NCBI GenBank assembly: GCA_002803225.1
Contig: NXFV01000360.1
Span: 1-63,920, forward strand
Length of the DNA: 63,920 nucleotides
Direction: 5' to 3'
DNA from: Gamarada debralockiae
Lineage: Eukaryota; Ascomycota; Leotiomycetes; Helotiales; Hyphodiscaceae
Positions 43,398-54,252 of this stretch are shown here, piece by piece. The notes below the pieces were generated by a model. That model was given only the letters and a program-made list of their open reading frames with translations, did no database searches and had not been told where the DNA came from. How positions within the stretch are numbered: position 1 is the first letter of the stretch; every line of letters begins with the position of its first letter. The position numbers and the translations under genes are program-made.

Positions 43398-45276
43398 TTA
43401 CAAAGTGTATCTAAATCCTTCCTGCCCTTCGATGACCTTGCCGCCTCGTTCCGCCCTCTTATTCGCGAGATGAAACTTGATACTGAGCAACCCAGTTATT
43501 ACGATGATGAGGCCATTAGCTTTGGAATCTCGGAGTCAGCAATTGCTCGAAAGAGGTGAAAGACTAGAGCGATATCTACATACCAATGATAGTCGTCATG
43601 ATGCCAGGTCCGTACTTGGGAGCATCGACTTCGCGGAAGACGGTCGAGCCGATGATTCCTCCGATGCCGCCGAAGCCGACGAGCGTTGCTGAGCAGAGGG
43701 CGCGCTTCCATTGTCCTACGAGGTATCTCGTATTAGCAATAGTTCAACTGGGATGAGGAATCAGGACGAACCTCTGATGTTGTTGGCTTGGTAAGTAAGC
43801 ACAGCTGGAACGTTTGCATTCCCAGCAATGGTAGCCAAGAAAACTCCGAAATACCTGACTCCGTTGTTCGAAGCGTATCCAAGCAACGGCAACCCAATAA
43901 GTCCCAGCAGCGCATTGAATGCCACAATCGGGCCACGGGTATGGTATTTATCTCCAAGAACAGCAAAGCCATACATCACAATGGCTGCCGCCACGTACGG
44001 TGGGGCAACAAGACACTGGGCTTTCGCGATACTGAAGCCCATGCCTTCTCTCAAAATCACTGGCAAGAAATAAGCGATTGCGTAGGTATTCGTGGTCGTA
44101 AGTCCGAATAGCCAAGCGAATGCCCAGAGCTTGGAGTCCAATGCGTTTTTGACATAGGCGCCGAGAGAGAAAGGTTCGGGGATAGCATCATGGCGGTCCT
44201 TCTCAATACGGGCAACCATGAAAGCGGCTTCGCGTTCGTTCAGAAAGTGCCAGGATTTGGAAGCCTGTGAAAATTTCGTAGTCAGTAATCGCTCAACAAA
44301 GGAGATTGATAGGAGGTAAGCTCATTTCGCGAGTTCCAAACTGCAAAAGCAGTTCTTGATAGGCAGACTTCTGGAGTAGAACTCATGAACCTCAGAAGAA
44401 TTGCCTTGGGAATCACATACTAGTTCAGGGAAATCAACGATGAGGAAGTAGCCTGCGATGCCGAAGACGCAAGTTATGAGGCCTTCCACCTGTACCGAGT
44501 GTCAGCATCTTATTCATTGAGGTCTAGTACAGAAATGGATATATGAGTACGTACGATGAAGATCCATCTCCAGCCTGAAAGATTCGCAAGTCCATTCATC
44601 TGCATAATTCCATACGCAAGAATCCCTGAAATAGCAGAGGCCATGCTGCCAATCAGATAAAAAACAGCGTTGCGTTTTTGGAGCTCAAACCGTGTGTACC
44701 ATGTGGAGAGGAGGTATGCGCAGCCTGGGAAGAAGCCTGCCTCGAGGACACCGAGAATCACGCGGAGCCCGAGCATTTGATCCCATTTCTTCACGAAGCC
44801 GAAGCCCTGTACATTGTCAAAGATGCGACGGAGGAAAGGGGAGGGGCTGGCGTACGATCATACATGCCCCCCACAAGACAGTGATTGCTGGCAAAAACCG
44901 CCGTGGGCCGACTTTGCGTAGGACGACTGTTGCTGGTGGCTGGAAGAGGACATAGGGGATGAAGAAGATGAGGACGATTAGACTATATCGCTCGCCGATC
45001 AATTTGAGACCCTTGGCCATTCTAGAAATCGTCAGTGGCTGTGAGAGGTAGTTGGGGTGATTGGGCTTACCCAGCAATGTTGGCGGCTCCCAAATTGGTT
45101 CTGTCCATCAGGCTGCACATGTACAGAATGCCTAAAGTGGTGACGAGGCGGCGATCAACGCGGTGGATGATCTCCTTTTGCTCTTCGGGAGTGAACTCGG
45201 AGATGTGAGCATCGTTGGATTCTTCTGAGGTGGTGCGTTCGATGTGAACCACATTGGTCTTCTCGGCGTCGAGCAT
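43398..45276 (-). CDS. MFS anion:cation symporter-family permease (Tna1/Dal5-like)
   Basis: Seven exons (45071-45276, 44856-45021, 44555-44806, 44422-44489, 43771-44264, 43584-43715, 43398-43519) give 479 residues with frame closure. The N terminus has the family signature RVDRRLVTTLGILYMCSLMD followed by RTNLGAANIAG. Later landmarks are VLWGACMIGFGFVKKWDQML, RVILGVLEAGFFPGCAYLLS and TWYTRFELQKRNAVFYLIGS. The C-terminal half includes LFGLTTTNTYAIAYFLPVIL. Known members carry nicotinate, allantoate, pantothenate or vitamins with protons across the plasma membrane. The substrate here cannot be told. Three of its introns (44265-44421, 43716-43770, 43520-43583) share branch-site-centred sequence with each other; the first contains a fold-back segment. 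Confidence 0.92.
43520..43583 (-). other. Intron sharing sequence with the element at 36 kb
   Basis: A 64-bp intron (GTATGT...CCAAAG) in which CTCTAGTCTTTCACCTCTTT and GAGCAATTGCTGACTC match CTCTAATCTTTCACCTCCAT and TAGCAATTGCTGACTC at 36150-36186. The match extends far beyond a branch site. Confidence 0.6.
44265..44421 (-). other. Introner-like intron in the ACS permease gene
   Basis: A 157-bp intron with GTATGTGATTCCC at its 5' end and TTTTCACAG at its 3' end. It holds GAGGTTCATGAGTTCTACTC, shared with the intron-like segment at 36138-36304, and GTTGAGCGATTACTGACTAC around the branch site. It is much longer than its neighbours (about 50-66 bp). Confidence 0.6.
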
Positions 45277-46607
45277 GATGGTAAGGTGAAAAGAGGTGAG
45301 GGGAGACCGTGTTGAGAAGGAATAAAGGGCAAATACGAACTTACAGAGACGGCTGAAAAGCGGAGGGGGTTCTTGATACTTATACAGTGCAGGAATCTAG
45401 CTGTAAGAGGCAATTTGCATGGCCCCGTGGGGGAGAGATCCACTTCTCCAACTCTACACAAGCAAACCAAGACGTGCCAAGCGAACTTAACTCACCCCTC
45501 TTGCGCAACGCCACGATACCCAAGCCCTGGGAGCTCAACGGATTTTCCAAAAAGAAGCAGCGGACCTTACACGAGCGCTGCATAGCTAGAAATGTGCTAT
45601 CCGTATGCGACGTAGCGAAAGGAGACGATTATATAAAAGTGCTCCATCTCAAGTCTTGAGATTGAGCCAAGGCCGAGGTGAGCTTCGTGCTGGGGTCCAG
45701 ACCTCTAGCGCGGCCCTCAACTGAACTTTATTCTCGATACAGACCGGAATTGTCTTTGCAGCAGCAAAATGCAAGAGAACTTTGCATCTCGGTTTGTTGT
45801 CGGATTTGATTCATTCTGTTGGGTTATTCTCGCTGTCAAAGATTCCAGACTTCTGTTTCGCCGTCGAGGGGAGCATGCAAGCATCAGTAATGACACGAAA
45901 TGACCAAGAGACTGCCTGAGCTTCTCACACAATTGACTCCAGCAATACTTACCCCTCATCTTGGCGACTTGGTCCTGTCTTGGACTGGAGTTCCACGATT
46001 CTCAAAATTGAGCCTACTGGTCAGGAACTCAAAGGGATCTCCACACCTTCTCTCTCGCACCGCCGCCCCTTCTTGGAATGTCTCTGCCTGGCTCATGGGA
46101 AATTCCGCCCCTGTTGTATGGAGATCTGGGGAAGCGCCCCGCGCGGGTGAAATTTGAAATTGTAGCACCACGCGGCGGGACGATAACCCAAATTTGACTC
46201 TCTTGGCTTTGCTAAGACTGACTTTCGGGAGTTGTGGTCGGCAACGAATCGCTTCTGTTAAACTGCAAAATAGAATTGACAGCGCACATATCCCGATGAA
46301 TTTGACTGGGCCGATTTGGGTTGAGTAGTCTCTCGAGAGTAGATTCACGTAAGAATGCCTCAAATGGATGCGCACGAGGTTTGGCCAACTCAAGCCAGGC
46401 ATCTGAGCAACGTATGGCGGGTGTGAGACCACCACAGGATAGTCTTCCAGGATAACAGCACAGAACCAATGCACGCGCAGTCACTTCGACTTCGAGCAGT
46501 GGAATTGAAGCAAGTTGACATTTTGTGCACGCCTCGGTCTATGAGGGAGCGGGGTATCCTTCTCCAAACGCCGCCAGTAATGCTATAACCAGATCTTCTA
46601 GCTTCAT
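45277..46607. other. Gene-free stretch
   Basis: The left part is the upstream region of the ACS permease. Open frames (for example 45956-46474 minus) overlap in several frames and are not recognised. The right part contains the 3' flank of the RMD1-like gene. Confidence 0.45.
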
Positions 46608-48182
46608 TTATTCTTCTGCCGTCGTCGCAAGTTGTTCCTTCTTCTTCTCATTCCATATGTGCCGTACCCCAAAGGCAACCTCAACCGCAATCAGGATGAT
46701 GATGATCCATTCGAGATGGATACTATGCTTCTCGCTCAACGTTTCGCGGAGGATACTCGCGATCTCTTGTGCATAGTCCATCTTCTGATTCAGAGTCCTA
46801 ATTCTAACGCCCACGTCGAGCGTTTTGCCCACCTGATCATAGTATCCTTCCAGACCCAGTTCATGTCTGCTACTGTGAAAGAAGTCAGCAATAGTTCAAA
46901 CAAGCTAAGGATTAGCTCCGAGAATTACATACTCCCAGAAAAGGTCCGGCAGGGAATCTGTCAACTCTGAATAGTGATTCAATTGCGCTCGCAACGCGAG
47001 TAACTCTCCAGTCTTTTGTAGCATAAATCTTCGATCGAATGGTAGTCGCGAGCCCTTCGACAAGAGAGTGGGAATAGTCCTCGTAGATTCAAAGTACTTT
47101 CCTAGCATGGTCTCGAGTACTGCAAGCTTCGTAGATCGAGCAAGACCGGAAGAGAAGGCAATCTTGGCCAATGTTGTATCGACCCTGCCACTGCGCGATG
47201 TGTTAGAAATCTCTTCGTGCCGCATACCGTATTAGTTGGGATATAAGATATCAATCGCTCAATCCCCTTTCAACGATTGAAATCATGAAGACGCTTCCCG
47301 AGTAAAACAAGAGCATAAGCTACTCAATCTGATTGAGCAATTAGACTCGGGGGATATCAAGAATGGATTTGCCTCTTCGAAGAACCTTTCTTGATCACTC
47401 AGGCTGGCTGAACGATTGATATCTTGTATCCCAATTTGTACGGTAATAAATATGAAGGGCCATTACCTCAACTGTCCGTCTGCATTCGACTCTAACTTAG
47501 TACCCAACAAGATCACATCCCCTTTCACGCTACTATGATCTCGTGTTGGATCTTCTTCGTATTCTAGATCCTCAACCTCCACTTGGTCCATGTGCGGATT
47601 TATTGCAGCTGGAAGCAATGTTTTGGTGGCTAAATCCGACGCCACATCCTCCGGTAACGACCATGCAACTAGTGATCCGGACGGAAATACAAAAATATCC
47701 CCATTATTGACCCCTCTAGTGTGTATGACCTGGTCCGACTCAAAGCCCGTTCCATCCGGATCGATTGGAAAGCCATGGGACCTTAGAATTCGGATCACAG
47801 CATCCATATCGAACTGGTCCGCAACAGATATTGCCGTTACTCTATTGTTTCCTTCTCCGCTGCCGGCTGCATCTCGCTGGCGGATTGTGCTAGACCTTGA
47901 CCTCTGTGCTTCGACTGCCACCCTTCTCAGCGATATCTTCCCAGCTGGTGATCGTACTGGCTTTCGTTTCTGGGCTGGTGGCAGTGTGTCTATTGAACCA
48001 TCTTTCGCAGCATTAGCTTCCTGTTGTAGAGCAGCATTCGACGAGAAGAAACTTCGTTTTCGAGGAGCTTGAGCTATCGCAGATGCGTGAAGCTGTCGAA
48101 GAGGTCGTGGATGCCCATCATTAAGGATTCGTCGGACCGTAGGAGTGGAATACTGTCGACGAAAGATCTGCATGACATTCAT
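46608..48182 (-). CDS. RMD1/RMND1-like mitochondrial protein (DUF155)
   Basis: Three exons (47467-48182, 46933-47184, 46608-46872) give 410 residues. The N terminus MNVMQIFRRQYSTPTVRRIL is rich in Arg, Ser and Thr with no acids, like a mitochondrial presequence. The DUF155 region follows: FDMDAVIRILRSHGFPID, NGDIFVFPSGSLVAWSLPED, then TTLAKIAFSSGLARSTKLAV. The C-terminal signature spans the last junction, giving PDLFWDSRHELGLEGYYDQV, with ASILRETLSEKHSIHLEWII before a single membrane span. The human relative RMND1 supports mitochondrial translation; yeast Rmd1/Rmd8 are less well understood. The first intron is enlarged by a 217-bp MITE. The gene shares a 203-bp divergent promoter with VPS41. 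Confidence 0.9.
47227..47443. mobile_element. Stowaway/Tc1-type MITE inside an intron (217 bp)
   Basis: The left end CCGTATTAGTTGGGATATAA and right end TTGTATCCCAATTTGTACGG belong to inverted repeats of about 35 bp that continue through GATATCAATCG. TA occurs on both sides (47225-47226, 47444-47445), the expected Tc1/mariner target duplication. It lies in intron 1 of the RMD1-like gene. The splice sites are outside the element, so the gene should remain functional. Confidence 0.85.
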
Positions 48183-48385
48183 AGGAGTTTCGAGATGATC
48201 GAGAGATCATTGGTCGTTTTGTGTAGATTATCATGATTGCTGATCAGACTTCACAAAATCCACATGTTTGCCCGGAACATTTGAATTTGGCTTACATAAG
48301 CCAGAGCTTCAAGCTCCGGGGTGACGTCGACGATGTGTCCCATCCCTGCGAACAGCAACAAATGTGATCGAAAGAGAGCGCCGCC
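48183..48385. promoter_or_regulatory. Bidirectional promoter of the RMD1-like gene and VPS41
   Basis: The start codons of the two divergent genes are 203 bp apart, so the genes must share upstream control sequence. No individual factor site is claimed. Confidence 0.5.
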
Positions 48386-51300
48386 ATGGCTGAGGAGTCT
48401 GAGGAATATGGCGACACCAGTAAGGGAAAAGGTGCAGCTTCAAGTCATGATGAAGAGGATAGCGGGGATGGCGAGATGGAGGGGACAGACAGCGAAGCTG
48501 AGGAAGCGGAGGAAGAAGACGAGGATGATGAGCCCAAGTTGAAATATGCGCGGTTGACAAGTAATTTGGGACCTGTGTACAGAAATGGAGATGCTACGAG
48601 TGCTTTCCTCGTCGCAGGCGACAAAATGGTAGGTGTAGGAGGAGTGATGGCTGTGGAAATCTTGCTGAATACTTCTTAGTTCATTGGAACACATAACGGC
48701 AATATCGTAAGTCTCATAATTTCATTGCTGTCAGAAAGCTACTAATAATACCTATAGCACGTCATATCGCTGCCGTCCTTTCAATCCCTCCGATTCTACC
48801 ACGCCCATTCTGCCTCAATCACCAGCATCTCCATCTCCCCCTTCCCTCCTCCACTCCCAAGCGCGGTCCCCGATGCTGTTAGCAGAATCGCATCACAAGC
48901 AGCAACCCCCAGAAGAACACCATCCGTTGTCTCAGAAGCATCAACGAGTTCCCCTCGAAATCCTCGAACCCAAGTCGTCCCGAATACGCCTTCGAATGCA
49001 ATATACATAGCTACCTCTTCGATTGATGGCAATGTATGCATACAATCATTGGTGGATGTAAAGGATGTGCAACTGAGAAATTTTGCTCGGCCTGTACAAG
49101 CTGTGGCGTTGTCTCCAGAGTACAAAAATGACCGAACCTATATTTCTGGAGGATTGGCAGGGAACCTTGTTCTTACTGTAGGTGGTAGAGCTGGGACAAG
49201 CTCCACATCGACTACGACTGGAACTGCGGCTGCTACGGCATCTGGATGGCTTGGAACAATTGGACTAGGAACCAATGCTGGGAAGGATACTGTCTTGCAT
49301 TCCGGAGAAGGTACCATCAGTACGATTAAATGGTCTTTGTCAGGCAAATATGTTGCCTGGGTTACTGAGCATGGTATCAAGATAATGCGGTCAAACCTGC
49401 ATTTGGAAAGCATAGATACTGAAGCCGCTTGGAAAAGGATAGGGCATATTGATAGACCGGATGGCGATGGATGGGAAGAAATGGCCGGCGTATGGAAAGC
49501 GAGGATAGAATGGATTGACGAGAAGACTCTCGAGACGGACGAGGATGACAAAGTTCGAGAGACATCTACTTTATCGCCTGCAACTACGAAGCTAAAACAA
49601 CAGGCGACCAAAAGCAGCAAGAGGATAGAGAAGCTTCTTATCGGATGGGGAGGGACGATTTGGATAGTTAATGTCCATCCAGGAGGTACTGGCGTTGGCA
49701 AACACGTAGGCGAAAGGACTGTTGAGAAGCCTGAAATCATTAAGATGTAAGTAGTCTCATCCAACTTTGTAATCAAAGCTGACTCGTTTAGTTTACGCAT
49801 GGATTGCATAGTTTCTGGATTGTCGTTATATACCCCAACTTTGCTTCTTGTACTTGCTTATGTTACCCCGGAAAAGGAGGATGAGGAAGAAAAGGCGGCT
49901 GTATCACCAAAAGGACACAAGTCGAAGGCCTCTGTATTATCAACAAGCAGCGAACCTCATGGTGGTATACGTAAACGTCAAAACGCTCTATCGCCTGAGC
50001 TCCGACTCATCGACCTCAATTCTTCGCAGGAGGTGGATACTGACACACTGACTGTCAGTCGATTTGAACGATTGTCAGCTACTGATTATCATCTGGGAAT
50101 CTTACCAGCAGTTCGGGCTGGGTCCATTGTTCAGACCTCCCGCGGAACCTTAGAGGCCCTTGCTGGGATGAGCAGCGGAATGTGGAATGCCACTATCAAT
50201 GCAACTTCTCTTCTCAGCTCTGGGGCAAGCGTTCACAGCAATGGTAGCAAAAGCGACAAGTCGGGCACCAAGGGGCAGAGCGTTGCAAGCAGTGCCCAGA
50301 CCAAACCTGGAAATCGCAATAATGCAGCTCACCCAGATCTTGCTGCTCCCGGCATGAAAATTTTCATTCACAGTCCTTATGATTGCATATTAGCAAGGAA
50401 GAGAGACCTTTCGGATCATTTGTCCTGGCTGTTGGAGCACAAGCGCAACCAAGAAGCATGGGAACTAATTGACGAACACCCCGAGGTCATCTCATCGTCA
50501 CCAGAAAAGCTCGCCGAGATTGGTCCTGGTACTCCTGACCGAATGCAAGGAGGTAGCGATGACTTCTACGACGATGCTTCTTCTGTCGATTCCGCAAGCC
50601 GGCTGATCAATTCATCGGTTGAAAAAGAGAAGCGGCGGATTGGTGAGCTCTGGATACAGCAATTAGTCACAGAAGGCGACTGGACCGCTGCAGGGAGGGT
50701 TTGTGGCCGAGTACTTAGTACCTCAGAGCAATGGAAGCAATGGGTATATACGTTTGTCGCTGCCGACAAGTTCGATGAGATCACCAATTTCATTCCTACC
50801 ACTCAATTGAAACCGCCTTTAGAGTCAACAATTTACGAGGTTGTGCTGGGTCATTACATTGCTCACGATCGACCGCGAGTGAGGGAGCTTCTTGACCAAT
50901 GGTCGCCTGATCTCTTTGACATCAAGAGCGTTACGATCGCGCTCGAAAACCAGCTGAACTATCGCGATGTGCGAGAAGACAGTGTAGAGGATGGTGAAGT
51001 AGGGAGAGACTGGCGGATAATCGTCGAAAGCATGGCTAAGCTTTATCTCGCGGATGGCAGACCAATAGAGGCCCTGAAAAGTTATATCCGACTTCAAGAT
51101 GCCGACACCGCCATGACTCTCATCAAGGAATATCATTTGGTTGATGCAGTTGCCGATGATATTCCGGGTCTAGTTTTGCTTCGTGTCTCAAAGGAACAGA
51201 AGCAGACGGCTCCAATTGAGGAACTGCGGGAAGCTACTTCAGAAGCTATCACTCTTCTCGTTGCCGAAGCTCACCATGGTTTGGTTCGACCGGAGACTGT

Positions 51301-52408
51301 CGTGCAACAACTCGAAGCAAAGGACATGACTCTATACCTCTTCTTCTACCTCAGCGCACTCTGGAGAGGCGACGGGATCGCGGAGGAAAAAATCGAGAAT
51401 CGTGAAAGGTTACTTGTTGAGAGCAGATCTCTCGTCGACGGGCTTGCTGATCTTGCAGTTCATCTGTTTGCGACATATGATCGAGACCTGCTCATGAATT
51501 TCTTGAAAACTTCTACTTACTACACCTTCGAAAAGGTAAGTCATCCTGTGCTTTCCCTACAGGGTTCTTGCTCACAAATCTTTTAGGCTACAGTCGAGTG
51601 CGAAGAGCGCGACTACATCCCCGAACTCGTGTACCTCTACTCGAAAACGGGGCAGACAAAAAGAGCACTGTACCTCATCATCGACCGTCTCGCCGACGTA
51701 TCCCAAGCCATCTCCTTTGCAAAAGAACAAAACGATACAGATCTGTGGGAAGACCTCCTCGATTACTCGATGGACAAACCTCGCTTTATCCGCGGTCTCC
51801 TCGAAGAAGTCGGCACAGCTATTAATCCCATCACCCTCGTCCGCCGTATCCCAGAAGGTCTCGAAATCGAGGGTCTCAGGGACGGGCTCAGCCGCATGAT
51901 CAAGGAATACGAAATCCAACACAGCATCAGTTATGGCGTTGCAAAGGTCCTCCGCGGCGAAGTAGCACTCGCTCAAAACACCCTCCGCTCTGGGCAACGC
52001 AAAGGCGTGAAATTCGACGTCGTCCACAAACCCAGAGACCACGTCGACGTGGCTGTCTGCGACGTTCCGACAAATACCGACTCCATTCCATCTTCGCAAA
52101 CCGCGAAAGAGTTCTCCAAACACACGCACAAGCAGCCTGAAGCAGGACATTGTGTTAGCTGCCATGAACCCTTCTCTGACCATGAGACGGAGACTTTGGT
52201 AGGATTTGCGTGCGGACATGTGTTTCATCTAAGCCATTTGCTGAGTTACAGGAGTAATGAGAGGCCGGCCACGCCGCCTGACGTGGAGTTGAATGAGAAT
52301 GGGGAGTTTGCTCTGACGCATAGTATTGGGGCGAAGGTTACACATGCCAGGTTGCTGAGGGATAAGATTAGAGATGGCTGCCCGGTTTGTACAAGTGTAT
52401 CTATATAG
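48386..52408 (+). CDS. VPS41: VPS41 homologue, HOPS tethering complex subunit
   Basis: Vps41 is a HOPS subunit that tethers vesicles to the vacuole through Ypt7. Five exons (48386-48628, 48680-48706, 48758-49746, 49792-51535, 51587-52408) close into 1,274 residues. An acidic N-terminal region (Glu/Asp-rich, residues ~20-55) precedes LKYARLTSNLGPVYRNGDAT, then the beta-propeller part (ISLPSFQSLRFYHAHSASIT and later repeats, with long Ser/Gly inserts). The helical clathrin-heavy-chain-repeat region includes YIPELVYLYSKTGQTKRALY. The C-terminal RING-H2 finger is CVSCHEP ... CGHVFHLSHLL ... CPVCTS. Exon 2 is only 27 nt (FIGTHNGNI). It is divergent from the RMD1-like gene. Confidence 0.95.
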
Positions 52409-53335
52409 TATTTAGGAGCATATGCCTGCGGCGTCGAATCCAGCATGTTGCACGTCAGATGCTCTTTATCACAATTGCCCAAAGTCCAAATCTCTCAACT
52501 CATTTCATTGCCTGCTACTGACAACCGCCTCCCTGAACTAATTTGTGTACCCCTTGATGAGCCCGGTCTCAATCGTTCAATTCAAATGAACGATTCATAT
52601 TTCCAAATTCCTCTCCCCACGATTTAATCGCTCAATCAAGGCCCACGACTCAGTTGACCAGCATGGAGGTCCTGAGCTTAAAGCAGAAATATCGGAGAGG
52701 ATTGATTATCCCTCGTTTCATCCCGCCCACATGAACTGATTGGAATGCTACATTTCTCAAGTACCTCTTTTCATCCAGTCATACTGCAATGTGCAGTATG
52801 ATTGTCAAAGCCACTAGCCCTAAAGCCATATCTTCCCCCTCCTCATCATAATTTTCCATCTGTAACAACGCCACTCTATTCTTAGCAGCCCTCTCTACTC
52901 TACTTTCCAACGGTATCCGTCGAAGCATAGATTTGTATTTCAGCCAAAGCCCAGGCAGGAACTCGTTATCCTGAACATCCGAATCCCATCAGGTAACGGT
53001 CGAGTATTGAAGACGCCTAGTGTGATACCTTTCTCGGCGCAGGAAAGCTTTAAGCATTCCTCGTTCGCGTCCAACCATTTTCAGCTCTGGGATCCAGTCA
53101 GACGTAGTCGATCCATGCGTTTGGGCAGTGACTTGAGGAATTTACCGTTAGACGGTCATGTAGCGAATTCCACGAGTTGAATATCTTGGATCTCAGAAAT
53201 GAATATATAATCTGGTCTCGACCGTTCAAAGTCCAGTACCCAACAACAGCAATAGCAAGAGATCCAAAGACCACGCTTCCTCTTCTCTCAGAATCCTCAA
53301 GTCGCCAGTTTGAAGCCAACAAATCTTCCCTGACA
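52409..53335. other. Gene-free stretch between VPS41 and the HsbA-like gene
   Basis: Contains the small inverted repeat CGTTCAATTCAAATGAACG (52574-52592) and, at its end, the HsbA-like gene's promoter. No gene recognised. Confidence 0.5.
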
Positions 53336-54252
53336 ATGCAGCCGGTCACCTTCCTGCCTCTGGTCCTCTCGACCCAGATCGTCCTTGCACTTCCAGCTCC
53401 GAAGGTCAACATCAAAGACCCAGCAATTCCAGCAACGGTCACCAAGAAAGCCGGAACACTAGCCTGCGACTCCGCAACGCTTTCGCTTGCTTCTAGCACT
53501 CAAGACAATATCGACGACCAGGACGACGAGCTCTCCACTGCCAAGAAACTCAGCACATTACTCTCCGAATCAACGCTCGACACTTTGACTTTCGCATCTA
53601 CTCAGAAGACCTTGCTCTGATTTGTGGACAAGGGTATAACTATCCGCAAAAATAATCTGAAGATTACCCCATCTGGAAACGCCGCTATCGCTGGACTAGC
53701 AACTGTCGCAAACGCACAAACTGAGGAATTGAGTCTGATGAATACGTTGGCTGAGCTGAAGGATGATGATAGTGATGTCAGTACTACAAAGGCGACGGTG
53801 CAGACAGTGATCACGGACTTCACTGGCGGTATCGCTCAGCACAAGAAGAATTTGAAGGTTATGAGTACTTTCTTTACACTGAGAACGGTGATTTTGAGGG
53901 TAATTGTCAATCAGACGATATTGTGTGGTAAATTCATGTATCTAGAGGGAAGAATCGTGGGGTTGCCAGAACTTGACAGATATGTACATACACCGTTGCC
54001 ATAGCAACGATAAGAGCATAGATTTCATCTGAAAGTAATGCTAATTTAAGCCTTCCATAGGCCACTTCTGCTTGCGCTACAAGTGCGAGCACCAGCTCCT
54101 CTTCTAGCAGTACCAAAGATTCGGGGGATAACTACTATGACGACGATGACGATGATAAAGATACGGGAGACGATGATGACGATAAATATGATAATGATGG
54201 GGAGAACGATGATGGGGACAATGATAACGAGGAAGGCGATGATGATAATTAA
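53336..54252 (+). pseudogene. HsbA-like secreted protein gene with in-frame TGA
   Basis: Start ATG at 53336; signal peptide MQPVTFLPLVLSTQIVLA. The mature part has the helical pattern of hydrophobic-surface-binding protein A (HsbA), fungal cell-surface proteins that bind hydrophobic surfaces and can recruit cutinase-type enzymes. Exons 53336-53857 and 54061-54252 give 238 codons with the frame closed across the intron. A TGA at 53618-53620 (STQKTLL*FVDKGITIRKNN) interrupts exon 1; a CGA-to-TGA change would explain it. The remaining frame is clean. The C terminus is Ser-rich, then extremely Asp-rich (YYDDDDDDKDTGDDDDDKYD). The intron is 203 bp because it carries a 130-bp TG...CA element plus its target duplication. 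It may be a recent pseudogene, or the TGA may be a base error. Confidence 0.65.
53905..54034 (+). mobile_element. Short TG...CA element, copy 3 (130 bp)
   Basis: Starts TGTCAATCAGACGATATTG and ends CATCTGAAA (CA end mutated), flanked by the perfect 5-bp repeat GTAAT (53900-53904, 54035-54039). It shares GTGTGGTAAATTCATGTAT, GGTTGCCAGAAC and CCGTTGCCATAGCAAC with the others. It lies within the intron of the HsbA-like gene, 42 bp after the donor; the splice sites are outside it. Confidence 0.88.
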
